A stretch of DNA of 64,000 bases from Botryococcus braunii (lineage: Eukaryota; Chlorophyta; Trebouxiophyceae): NCBI GenBank assembly GCA_002005505.1, contig MVGU01001524.1, positions 1 to 64,000 on the forward strand, given 5' to 3'. This document shows positions 52,261-61,447 of this stretch, in pieces. The notes under the pieces were generated by a model, which saw nothing but the letters and a program-made list of their open reading frames with translations, did no database searches and was not told the origin of the DNA. The position numbers were made by a program, and so were the translations under genes. Each line of letters starts with the position of its first letter. Position 1 is the first letter of the stretch.

Positions 52261-53352
52261 TCAGGTTAGGCGAACCTTTTTGTTAGGGCGTTTCCCTTTA
52301 GGCAGCTTAGGGGGCAAGTGACGGGTTGGATCGATGTAGCGTTTGGTCACGCTGGGCGTTTTGATCTGAGCGAGGCGGCCTAAAGCCTCCAGAGTCTGAC
52401 CTTGCTGGTCGTGATGCTGGAGGGAGCCTCGCCTGCTCCCATGCAAGGTGGCGTGGTAGGCGATGTTGGCAGCTGTAAAGTGGAAGTCGATGTCTTCTTC
52501 GAAGGCAGCCACGCTGAGGCTGCGTTCTATGAAATGGTCCTTATTGGAGGACAAGGGGCGGCAAAGAAACTGGGTGATGGGGTGACCCAGTGCGGCAGAC
52601 TGGACCAGCAAGGCATGGAGACGCTGGATTGGGCAGAGGGGGTCATCTTTGCGAGTGATGATCATCACCTCAGGGTGCAGGTTGTGCTTGATTTCAAGGG
52701 CCTTGAATAACACAACCCCGCCGAGAGGAATCTGCAGGGAGGGGTACAAGCTGGGGCCAGCAGGCGTCCCTGCACCGGCGGACAGAATGTGAGCATGTAA
52801 AAAAAAAAAAAAAAAAAGGGGTGCATAAAGAGAGAGAGAGAGGACAGGAGGCAGAGACCCAAGGGGGGACAGGAGGAGTGGCTGACAAAGTGGGGGGGGA
52901 CACACCAGAGGCCAGCCACAGGTCATCCAAGCACCAGGAGACAGCAGTGGCCGCACGTGAGCATGTCTCCCACAAAATTGTCATGGTGAAGGCATCTCGG
53001 TGTAGGCGGAGCAAGGGGACGCCGGTGGTGGTGCTGATGCGAGTATCCAAGCGTGCCATGACTTGCTGCAGGTCTGACAAGCTCCAGGGGTGAGCTGACT
53101 GGGGATTATAGCCCAAGTGGGCCAGCCAGCGGGTGTAGCCAGTGGCCCATTCCGCCACGTCTAAAGAACGCACAGGATTGCCTGCAACATATAATTTGTA
53201 CATCACTTACACGTTTACAAAACGGTTACACGTTTAGTCAAACCCATGCACACAGTTTCCATCATGTAGCAAGGCTTCATGCTAGTATTGGGGACACTGA
53301 CAGCCTACCTCGACCACGGAGAGGGTCCCAGTTGCCATGGGTGGTGGCATAG
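52261..53352 (-). CDS. DIRS-element tyrosine recombinase, exons 1 (end) to 3
   Basis: Minus-strand integrase-type recombinase replacing DDE integrase. Exon 1 ends ...THGNWDPLRGR|GTAGGC at 53309. An intron spans 53182-53308 (acceptor ATGTTGCAG). Exon 2 is 53181-52904 (GNPVRSLDVAEWATGYTRWL ... ETCSRAATAV with the box I Arg). A second intron of 172 nt spans 52732-52903 (GTGTCC...CCTGCAG, with a long pyrimidine tract and T18), after which exon 3 keeps frame (LASG|IPLGGVVLF). Exon 3 has the HGSR motif (HxxR) and the terminal nucleophile in KRYID, then a Lys-rich tail. The splice sites are inferred by frame and consensus. Copia-D separates the N-terminus. Confidence 0.82.
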
Positions 53353-54231
53353 TCAAGCATTTCTGCTTGCGGCGTCACCTGCAGTGATGGCACGACGGCA
53401 GCGTCACTTCGTAGCCTGTGGGAAAAACCGTCCACGCTACAACGTTTCCAGGAACAGCACACAGCACTCTCCAACAGTAGAGGTTGGTCAAGGATACCAA
53501 CATGCTTCGGACAAGTCTTACAAATGATCTTAACTGCTCTCACTCTTGCTAAAGACCACGTAACACTACGCCTTGCCTGATAGCAGAGTTCAGCACCAAA
53601 GAGGCCTTGCGATGTCTACTTTACGTCACTAGAATACAATAATAGTTCATCAGTAACTCAGCAAGGTCTCTTTGTGATGTTTGTACAGTGAAACTATCTT
53701 ACCGCCACAACGGTGGACGTCAACATAAGTCTCAATGAGGTCAAACATTCAGTGCGCTCTCGTCATGCACTCTCATCAATGCACACAGCAGTAATATCTA
53801 ACTGGTCTGAATGTTTGAGCACAATCATATCTGGAACGGCTTTGAGAATCCTAAACACACCTGCAGTGATGGCACGACGGCAGCGTCACTTCGTAGCCTG
53901 TGGGAAAAACCGTCCACGCTACAACGTTTCCAGGAACAGCACACAGCACTCTCCAACAGTAGAGGTTGGTCAAGGATACCAACATGCTTCGGACAAGTAC
54001 CGAGCCGTTCCTGGGCTGCCCAGGGATGGCTCGGACTGCAGGGATCCTAAAGTACTACCATACGTAATGTCTATTGAGAACGCATATCGTACAAGTCACG
54101 TGTTATGTCATTGAGGTACGAGTATGATCTATACCGTTCATAAAGGGCTATAACGGCTATAGTTTACACTGCTGTTGATGGCATGTGACAGGGGATGTCA
54201 CTAAGTACAGTATTGACCAATTCATTCAACA
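53353..54231 (-). repeat. Copia-D 3' LTR
   Basis: 879 bp, matching 59710-60588. The polypurine tract is at 54232-54241 on the minus strand. Confidence 0.94.
53376..53998 (-). repeat. Copia-D LTR-internal direct repeat pair
   Basis: Copies at 53376-53516 and 53858-53998 (141 bp, offset 482) look identical. On the minus strand the 5' copy ends CACTGCAG|GTGTGT and the 3' copy ends CACTGCAG|GTGACG. The other LTR repeats them at 59733-59873 and 60215-60355. Confidence 0.94.
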
Positions 54232-54256
54232 CTTCCCCTTGACAGCACCCTGTCAC

Positions 54257-57200
54257 CTATGTCATCTTCACAAGTCCAAACCCTCGCCTGTGCATCTGGA
54301 AGGCAGGGCGAGCGAGAGGCTTTGTCAGCATGTCTGCCTTGTTCCTTGCAGACTCCACATAGCAGAGTGTAACCTGCCCCTTTGCAATAGCTTCACGTGC
54401 AAAGTGGAAGCACACTGCAATGTGCTTAGTATACTTGCTATACAGTGGGTTTTTCAGGTTAGCAATGCACCCCTGATTGTCACAGTATAGCTTCACTGAC
54501 CAAGGAGGAGTTCCGATTTCCTCCATGAACCCACGCAGCCAGTTAAGCTCCTTAATAGCCAGACTGGTTGCCATGAATTCTGCCTCCACAGTGGAGGTAG
54601 CAACTGAGTGTTGCTTCTTACTACCCCAGACCACAGCACTGCCAAACACTGATAGCACATATCCCGAGGTAGAATGCCTGCTGTCAATATCGCCAGCATA
54701 ATCTGCATCAACATGACCTTCTAACACAGGCCCTTTCCCTCCCAGCACTAAGACACACTCTCGAGTAGACTGAAGATACCTCAATACCCTCAAGCCCTCA
54801 TTCATGTGGGCAGTGGTGGGAGCGTTCCGGTAACGGGACAGAACACCCACAGCCTGAGCTATATCAGGTCGAGTTGTATTAGCAATATACAACAGAGACC
54901 CAACAAGCTCACAATATCTATGCCCGGGAGGCAGTGGAGTCCCAGACCCAAAGCTGGTCTCACCCACTGTAACCTGCGGCATCCCAGACATCACAAAGTC
55001 TTTACTCATGGGAGTATCGACTGTACGTGACTCAGCACTCACCCCAAACTTCTCACACAGTGCATCAATCTTAGGCACGCAGCTCAGTGATAAGCACCGA
55101 TTCTCTCTATCTCTCAGGATCTGGCAGCCCAAGAAGTCCTTGACTTCACCAAGGTCATGAATCTTGAAGCTTGCCAACAGCTCCTTTTTCACCCATTCTA
55201 TCTCTTCCGCACCCATTGCCACAATCAAAAGATCATCAACATACACAAGCATGTATGACAGCTCCCCATCCTCGTGTCTCTTTATGTAAACTCCCGCATC
55301 GCTCTTACACACTTCATATCCCATACTCAGCAGCTTCTCATTCAGGGTCTTGTGCCAAGCCCTGGGAGCCTGCTTCAGGCCATAAAGGGCCTTACGCAGT
55401 CTGCACACAATGTTGGGGTTGCCATTATCAAATCCAGGAGGCTGTGTCACATACACCTCCTCCTCTAATTCACCATTCAAAAAGGCGGTCTTTATATCCA
55501 CCTGGTGAATTTCCATGTTCTTTGCTGCAGCAGTTGCTAGCAAAGTCCTCCTGGACCCATAGCTACTGGTAGGTGCAAAGACCTCATCTACATCAACTCC
55601 AGGAATCTGTCTACAGCCCTGGGCTACAAGCCGAGCCTTAAATCTCAACACGTTCCCATGTGCATCAGTCTTCACAGAGAAGATCCAATGCACAGGGATC
55701 ACCTTGTGTCCCCTGGGTCTCTCAACGTACTCCATCACCTCGTGCGCATCAAGAGAATCTTGCTCCTCTTGCATTGCCTGGCGCCAGAATTCCCACTGAG
55801 GGGATCTTTGCGCCTCCCTGAGGTTTCCAGGGATTGGCACCTTGGACCACCTCACCCCAGGTATCTTACCCTTTACAGGATTCAGATTGTGATCATGCAC
55901 AACATGGCTATCCTCTCTAGGCTCACACGCACGTGCTTCCACTACTCTTTCGCTCGAGGTTACTGCGTTACACACCTCTCTGACTCTCTCCCACTCTGGA
56001 GGTGTCTGCAGCTTTCTCTCCTTGGAGGATTCACATGCTGCTCCACTCAATCTGGGTCTTACATCACTCGTCATGTCCCAAACGCACTCATCACTCAAAG
56101 GCGCAGCATAATCTGGCACTGTGCGACACCCTGCAGTGGTGTCTCTCTCATCCACGCTTGTACTCTCACAACACACCTGTGACTCCCCAGTGTGTCCCTC
56201 ACAAGCACGCAGAGCCTGGCCATCTGAAGACTCCCTTTGTCCATCAAGTGTCTGATTGGAAATCTCCAAACTGACCTCTCTTGCCTCACTCTCAGCGCTT
56301 ACATGATCAGACATGCCCTCCAGCCTGGCCAAGTCCTGTCCATTAGGCTGAGCTTCCGTTGCTTCCCCTGGGCAAATGGCCTCTGACATTCTCCTATTCT
56401 CTCCATCACTCACATCTCCATCATGTTCCACAGTGACCTCAGCTGCAGTCTCACGTGCTGCTACTCTCTGATCATACCGTTGCTGCCGGGTCAGCCCGTC
56501 TTGCCCTCGGACACCCATGGCCCCAACTTCCATTCGAACACATTCTTGCACATTATTCAAACGTTGCATGTGTGACTTGGTCTCCTCGCCTCCTCGCGCC
56601 AGGTTCTCCATGTGTCCGAGTACGGACCAGCTGTGGCCGGACTGCGTATGGCTCAGCTCCGAGGAAGTGGGCTCCCCGTCCACGTTGACACTTGTAGTCT
56701 CAGAATTCTCACAGGGGTTGATTGCACATGGGGTAGTTGCACAGGGGGTGGTTGCACAGGGGGAGTCAGGTCCGGACTGCTGCACGTTGACCTCTCGGTT
56801 GCAGAGAGGCTCAGGATCATCTGAGTCCCAAAAAGACAACTGACCCAAGGACTGCTGGCCCTCCTGTTGTACAAAAGGCAAGGCAAAGGGCTGCTGGACT
56901 GCATTTGGACTCACAGGAGACATGGTGCTAAGCCCCACTCTGTCTGCGCCCCTTAAGTGCTCCAGAAAGGTAACATCTCTGCTTTCTTTCCAAATCCCGT
57001 TTCCCATATAAATTCTATATGCCTTTGACACACTGGAATACCCTGTGAAGAGACCAGGGGAGGTCTTAGACTCAAACACTCCCCTTTGGTGATCAGGTAT
57101 GTGCACATGTGCTAGACAGCCAAAAGTCCTGAGCAGGGATACATCGGGCTTTACCCCATGGAAGGCTTCATAAGGCGTCTTGTCACGTCCAGTCACAGGT

Positions 57201-59401
57201 CCCATATTGTACAGGATGCAGGCTGTCTCCACTGCTTCCTTCCAGAGTGACTGTTTGGCAGCTGCATGCAACATGAGTGTTCTGGCCTTCTCCTTGATTG
57301 TTCGGTTCATCCGTTCAGCAACGCCATTTTGCTGAGGCGTGTATGCTGCAGAGGTCTCAAATTTAATTCCCTCCTGCGTACAGAAACCCTTCAATGTACT
57401 GTTGAGGAATTCTGTCCCCCTGTCAGTACGAATGCACTTAACAGAGCGGTTCAACTGCCTCTGCCAAAAAATCAGGAGGTCTCTGACTGCACTGCTGATT
57501 GCATCCTTGGTTTTTACTGCCAGGGCTATGACGTAGTGCGTAGCCTCATCCACAATCGTGACAAAGAAGCGCTCCCCAGTAATAGCTGTAGGGGAGATGG
57601 GGCCAACTGTGTCCAAATGAATTCTCTCAAGGGGCTCAGTGGCTGCTCTGGAACTGGTTCCAAAAGGGGGACGACTGTGCTTTCCTTGAATGCACGCTTC
57701 ACACGAAGAGTGACAGTTTGCGCAAGGGGAGAGAGATACAGGGATGCCCAGGACCAAATCTTCAGACTGCAGTCGCCTCATATTAACCTCCCCTGGGTGC
57801 CCCAGTCTACTGTGCCACAGTGCTCTCAATCTGCAATCATGAGCGACTGGTGCTCTGGCTGTGTTAACAAACACAGAGACAGGGTTTCTGACTGGACTGA
57901 CCTTCTGCAAGAAATACAGGCCATTTCTCTGTGCAACTGAACAAGACCAGTTTTGAGCGCCACGCATACCAGTGTAACTTCCCACACTGTCTGTCACAAA
58001 ACTAGCCCCATCACGTATAGCAGCTGTCACTGAAATCAGATTAGCTGTAGCTGAAGGAACACAATGCACATTGTGAAGCCACAGGGGTTGCTGTTCTGCA
58101 CTGCTCAAGCACAGGGAACCAGTTGCAATTATCTGTCCCGTGGCATCTGACGTAGCCATATGCAAAGGAATGGGATTTCTGTGCAGGGTGGGGGAATGTA
58201 GCAGGGACAGATCATTGACTAGGTGGATGGTGGCTCCACTGTCCACCAGAAAACTTCTCGCTTCTGGCATGACGCGTGTTGGTGTTAAGACATTCAGAGA
58301 AATCATGGCAGACATACCAGAGGGTGGTGGATATCCCCCGGGGAAAAAGTTGTTGCCGTTCCCGCTGCCCTCCGGAGGTCGAGCCACTGCAGCCGACGCT
58401 TGATTTTGGAATTGCGGAAGCAGATTGGCCATTGCAGCCATGACTTGCTGCAGGTTCTGTTGCATCTTCTCGTCCGCCTCCTTCTTGAGGCAGTTCCTCT
58501 CAAAATGGCCTAGCTTGTTGCAGTAGCGGCAGCGCCTGTTGTCACGCCGGTCCCGTCCCTCCACCTTGGTCGATGAAGCTTGGCCCCCCTGGCCTCCAGC
58601 TTGGGTCTCCTGTGGGCTTGCAGTCCCTGGTGTGGTGGAGTAGGCTGGTGTGATGGCTGCCCTGGCCACAGGGGTGACTCTGGGGACCTGGTCGTTGAAG
58701 CCCAGTCCCTTGGCTGTGGTGGAGATGATCTCCCACAGTCCCTCCAGATCCTTCCCAGCAGATGAGGAGAACATCCCAGTCTCCTTCGCTTCCTCTGGCA
58801 GGCCCTTGATGATTGCCAGCTTGGCTTCTCTCTCCATGATGGAGTGCCCATTTCGCTTGAGTGCATGGAAGAGTGCCACCTTCCTGTTGTAGTAGTCCTC
58901 CAACGTTTCTGTCTCTCCCATGCTGGTGTGTAGGAGCTCCAGCCAGCGTGCTGTTACCTCCTGGTCTGCCCCTCCAGTAAAACGCTCTCGAACCCACTGG
59001 TAGGCATTGGCTGCCACTTGCATTGCAGCCAGCTTGGCACCCCACGCCTTGGGGACGCTCTCAATCAGCATTAGGAGCGCTGCTGCATTCTCCTCTGTGT
59101 CTGGCATTGGAGCTTCAATGGCTGCCTTGCACCTTTTGAGGCCACAGGCTGCCACATATGCCAGATCCCAGAGTGGAAATTCCACTCCCTCTCTGTCCAG
59201 AGTCACTGGACATTTGACATTCGTGGTGACGACGCCACCGGTTTTCGTCATTGCGATGCACATCTCTCCACTCTGCGCAGTGGAGTTTGCTGGCTGGCTG
59301 GGTGATGCACTGATGGAGGAGCCAGACCCAGCTGATCCAGACTCCGTTGCAGTGCGCTTACTTCTCGTTTTCATGATCACTTGTCTGCTTCTAGTTTTCA
59401 T
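54257..59401 (-). CDS. Copia-D gag-pol polyprotein (1714 aa)
   Basis: One intact polyprotein. The start is the ATG at 59401 (MKTRSRQVIMKTRSKRTATE, which contains a short tandem duplication). Gag zinc knuckle C291, C294, H299, C304. Protease DSG at 387. Integrase HHCC (HSRLGHPG...CHSSCEAC) and the triad D597, D660, E696. An acidic variable spacer includes CATTPCATTPCAINPC repeats. RT has VDIKTAFLNGE and YVDD at 1387-1390. RNase H has HVDADYAGD and VEAEFMA. It ends at a normal stop. It is closest to copia-B and copia-C. Confidence 0.97.
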   Translation of the reverse strand: MKTRSRQVIMKTRSKRTATESGSAGSGSSISASPSQPANSTAQSGEMCIAMTKTGGVVTTNVKCPVTLDREGVEFPLWDLAYVAACGLKRCKAAIEAPMPDTEENAAALLMLIESVPKAWGAKLAAMQVAANAYQWVRERFTGGADQEVTARWLELLHTSMGETETLEDYYNRKVALFHALKRNGHSIMEREAKLAIIKGLPEEAKETGMFSSSAGKDLEGLWEIISTTAKGLGFNDQVPRVTPVARAAITPAYSTTPGTASPQETQAGGQGGQASSTKVEGRDRRDNRRCRYCNKLGHFERNCLKKEADEKMQQNLQQVMAAMANLLPQFQNQASAAVARPPEGSGNGNNFFPGGYPPPSGMSAMISLNVLTPTRVMPEARSFLVDSGATIHLVNDLSLLHSPTLHRNPIPLHMATSDATGQIIATGSLCLSSAEQQPLWLHNVHCVPSATANLISVTAAIRDGASFVTDSVGSYTGMRGAQNWSCSVAQRNGLYFLQKVSPVRNPVSVFVNTARAPVAHDCRLRALWHSRLGHPGEVNMRRLQSEDLVLGIPVSLSPCANCHSSCEACIQGKHSRPPFGTSSRAATEPLERIHLDTVGPISPTAITGERFFVTIVDEATHYVIALAVKTKDAISSAVRDLLIFWQRQLNRSVKCIRTDRGTEFLNSTLKGFCTQEGIKFETSAAYTPQQNGVAERMNRTIKEKARTLMLHAAAKQSLWKEAVETACILYNMGPVTGRDKTPYEAFHGVKPDVSLLRTFGCLAHVHIPDHQRGVFESKTSPGLFTGYSSVSKAYRIYMGNGIWKESRDVTFLEHLRGADRVGLSTMSPVSPNAVQQPFALPFVQQEGQQSLGQLSFWDSDDPEPLCNREVNVQQSGPDSPCATTPCATTPCAINPCENSETTSVNVDGEPTSSELSHTQSGHSWSVLGHMENLARGGEETKSHMQRLNNVQECVRMEVGAMGVRGQDGLTRQQRYDQRVAARETAAEVTVEHDGDVSDGENRRMSEAICPGEATEAQPNGQDLARLEGMSDHVSAESEAREVSLEISNQTLDGQRESSDGQALRACEGHTGESQVCCESTSVDERDTTAGCRTVPDYAAPLSDECVWDMTSDVRPRLSGAACESSKERKLQTPPEWERVREVCNAVTSSERVVEARACEPREDSHVVHDHNLNPVKGKIPGVRWSKVPIPGNLREAQRSPQWEFWRQAMQEEQDSLDAHEVMEYVERPRGHKVIPVHWIFSVKTDAHGNVLRFKARLVAQGCRQIPGVDVDEVFAPTSSYGSRRTLLATAAAKNMEIHQVDIKTAFLNGELEEEVYVTQPPGFDNGNPNIVCRLRKALYGLKQAPRAWHKTLNEKLLSMGYEVCKSDAGVYIKRHEDGELSYMLVYVDDLLIVAMGAEEIEWVKKELLASFKIHDLGEVKDFLGCQILRDRENRCLSLSCVPKIDALCEKFGVSAESRTVDTPMSKDFVMSGMPQVTVGETSFGSGTPLPPGHRYCELVGSLLYIANTTRPDIAQAVGVLSRYRNAPTTAHMNEGLRVLRYLQSTRECVLVLGGKGPVLEGHVDADYAGDIDSRHSTSGYVLSVFGSAVVWGSKKQHSVATSTVEAEFMATSLAIKELNWLRGFMEEIGTPPWSVKLYCDNQGCIANLKNPLYSKYTKHIAVCFHFAREAIAKGQVTLCYVESARNKADMLTKPLARPAFQMHRRGFGLVKMT

Positions 59402-59694
59402 GATCAAGCCAGTTCTTCACTCCAAGCCTTAAATGACTTCCCCTGGAAGCACTTCTTCCTAGCTCTGACACTGAGTTGATCAGTCCCAGAAGTACTTCTG
59501 CTTTCCCAGCCCAGTTGCTACTGTACAACAATTCCTTCCAGCACTACAGAAGGAATAATTTTACGTGACTAGCTCGATATGTTTGAACGGCCAGACCTCA
59601 CTCGTCAGTGAAGCTCGCAGTCTCGAAGCGGGGTCCGAAACCCCTTTTCTCCCTGGAAATCTGTCGTGCGTCACTGCAAGCTCAGCTTGGAAAG

Positions 59695-59709
59695 CGTGGG
59701 CCCATAACC
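59695..59709 (-). other. Copia-D primer binding site, half tRNA-iMet type
   Basis: GGTTATGGGCCCACG on the minus strand, abutting the LTR and the same as in copia-B and copia-C. Confidence 0.85.
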
Positions 59710-60588
59710 TCAAGCATTTCTGCTTGCGGCGTCACCTGCAGTGATGGCACGACGGCAGCGTCACTTCGTAGCCTGTGGGAAAAACCGTCCACGCTACAAC
59801 GTTTCCAGGAACAGCACACAGCACTCTCCAACAGTAGAGGTTGGTCAAGGATACCAACATGCTTCGGACAAGTCTTACAAATGATCTTAACTGCTCTCAC
59901 TCTTGCTAAAGACCACGTAACACTACGCCTTGCCTGATAGCAGAGTTCAGCACCAAAGAGGCCTTGCGATGTCTACTTTACGTCACTAGAATACAATAAT
60001 AGTTCATCAGTAACTCAGCAAGGTCTCTTTGTGATGTTTGTACAGTGAAACTATCTTACCGCCACAACGGTGGACGTCAACATAAGTCTCAATGAGGTCA
60101 AACATTCAGTGCGCTCTCGTCATGCACTCTCATCAATGCACACAGCAGTAATATCTAACTGGTCTGAATGTTTGAGCACAATCATATCTGGAACGGCTTT
60201 GAGAATCCTAAACACACCTGCAGTGATGGCACGACGGCAGCGTCACTTCGTAGCCTGTGGGAAAAACCGTCCACGCTACAACGTTTCCAGGAACAGCACA
60301 CAGCACTCTCCAACAGTAGAGGTTGGTCAAGGATACCAACATGCTTCGGACAAGTACCGAGCCGTTCCTGGGCTGCCCAGGGATGGCTCGGACTGCAGGG
60401 ATCCTAAAGTACTACCATACGTAATGTCTATTGAGAACGCATATCGTACAAGTCACGTGTTATGTCATTGAGGTACGAGTATGATCTATACCGTTCATAA
60501 AGGGCTATAACGGCTATAGTTTACACTGCTGTTGATGGCATGTGACAGGGGATGTCACTAAGTACAGTATTGACCAATTCATTCAACA
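59710..60588 (-). repeat. Copia-D 5' LTR
   Basis: 879 bp. On the minus strand it starts TGTTGAATGAATTGG. Confidence 0.94.
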
Positions 60589-60660
60589 AGCTCATCCAGA
60601 AAATAGCACGCATTGCGAAGGTCAAGCTGATGTATACTACCATGTACCACAGAATTTATC
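60589..60660 (-). CDS. DIRS-element tyrosine recombinase, N-terminal part of exon 1
   Basis: Minus-strand codons MVVYISLTFAMRAIFWMS run into the copia-D insertion point and continue in frame as YATTHGNWDP at 53352. An in-frame TAA lies a few codons upstream, so translation starts here or another exon precedes it. Box positions further upstream were not recognised. Confidence 0.6.
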
Positions 60661-60929
60661 GGAAGGCACTGGATCCTATCTCTTCTGCATGGTGGCCCCC
60701 TTGACTGCTAGCAGCTGGATGGAGTTGGCCCTGGTGAGCCACTGGAAGTACTGGTCAGCAGCTGTAGCACTCAGGGGAGGGCCAGTGTGGCAGGGGATTT
60801 GGCGGCCCAGGAGCAGGTGTCAGCCATGCCTAGGAGTCCTGGGGACCCTATGATGGCTGCCAAGGGGATCCTGCATGCTGCAGGACAGCCAGCTAGTCAG
60901 CAGGCTGCCAGTTGGGGAACTGGGAAGGT

Positions 60930-61058
60930 GGATGGTCTGGTGGAAAATTACTCACCAGCTTAGGGTTCCCAAGCCCTAATACCACCATATAAAGGTCAGT
61001 CAACCGGGAGTAAACCCAAATGGTGTAAGCGGATTGGCACGCAAAAGGTTCGTGGGAA
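60930..61058 (+). repeat. Split direct repeat B1
   Basis: 129 bp (GGATGGTCTGGTGGAAAATT ... GTTCGTGGGAA), matching B2 at 61319-61447. It runs directly into A2. Confidence 0.93.
60988..60995 (+). promoter_or_regulatory. Possible TATA box in B1 (also 61377-61384 in B2)
   Basis: TATAAAGG lies about 70 bases upstream of the B-A junction. In a circular B-A form it would point toward A and the gag-RT genes. Sequence match only. Confidence 0.35.
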
Positions 61059-61303
61059 ATTCCATTGCCACGGGAGGGCTAGTAAACCCCCAGAAGGATT
61101 GACTAATGGCGAACAAGCACGTGACTCCAGATCACGAATGGAAAATCAAGGATATTTCAGGTGAAACAACGGGGGAACAGGCTAGTTGATATAGAAAACC
61201 AAAGGATAGGATTCAAACAAGCAACTGAGGAAACCATTAGGTGGGTCCCTCCCTCTTGACTGATATACCCGGGGGACGGGTGGCTCTACGCACCTTCATT
61301 GGT
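61058..61303 (+). repeat. Split direct repeat A2
   Basis: 246 bp copy of A1, followed by a 15 bp C-rich spacer before B2. Confidence 0.93.
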
Positions 61304-61318
61304 CCCGCCCGCCCACCC

Positions 61319-61447
61319 GGATGGTCTGGTGGAAAATTACTCACCAGCTTAGGGTTCCCAAGCCCTAATACCACCATATAAAGGTCAGTCAACCGGGAGT
61401 AAACCCAAATGGTGTAAGCGGATTGGCACGCAAAAGGTTCGTGGGAA
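61319..61447 (+). repeat. Split direct repeat B2
   Basis: 129 bp copy of B1. It defines the right element end (GTGGGAA|TCCGG). Confidence 0.93.

Larger units (their letters stand above)
53353..60588 (-). mobile_element. Copia-D: full-length Ty1/copia element (7236 bp)
   Basis: Two 879 bp LTRs (53353-54231 and 59710-60588; minus strand TGTTGAATG...TGCTTGA). The polypurine tract CAAGGGGAAG abuts the 3' LTR, and the half tRNA-iMet PBS abuts the 5' LTR. One intact gag-pol ORF. It is inserted in exon 1 of the recombinase. No 5 bp duplication is evident: the flanks share only AG (plus strand), and joining them over it restores ...FWMSYATTHGN.... Confidence 0.94.
46034..61447 (+). mobile_element. 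DIRS-order (PAT/Kangaroo-like) tyrosine-recombinase retrotransposon
   Basis: Split direct repeats in the order A1 (46034-46279), coding region, B1 (60930-61058), A2 (61058-61303), B2 (61319-61447) are the hallmark of PAT/Ngaro-type elements, and no target duplication is seen. Plus-strand genes are a spliced gag and an RT/RNase H/methyltransferase-like ORF. The recombinase is on the minus strand, ending tail to tail with the RT ORF, as in Volvox Kangaroo. Copia-D sits inside the recombinase gene. Without copia-D it is about 8.2 kb. It integrates by tyrosine recombinase through a circular intermediate and not by DDE integrase. Confidence 0.92.
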
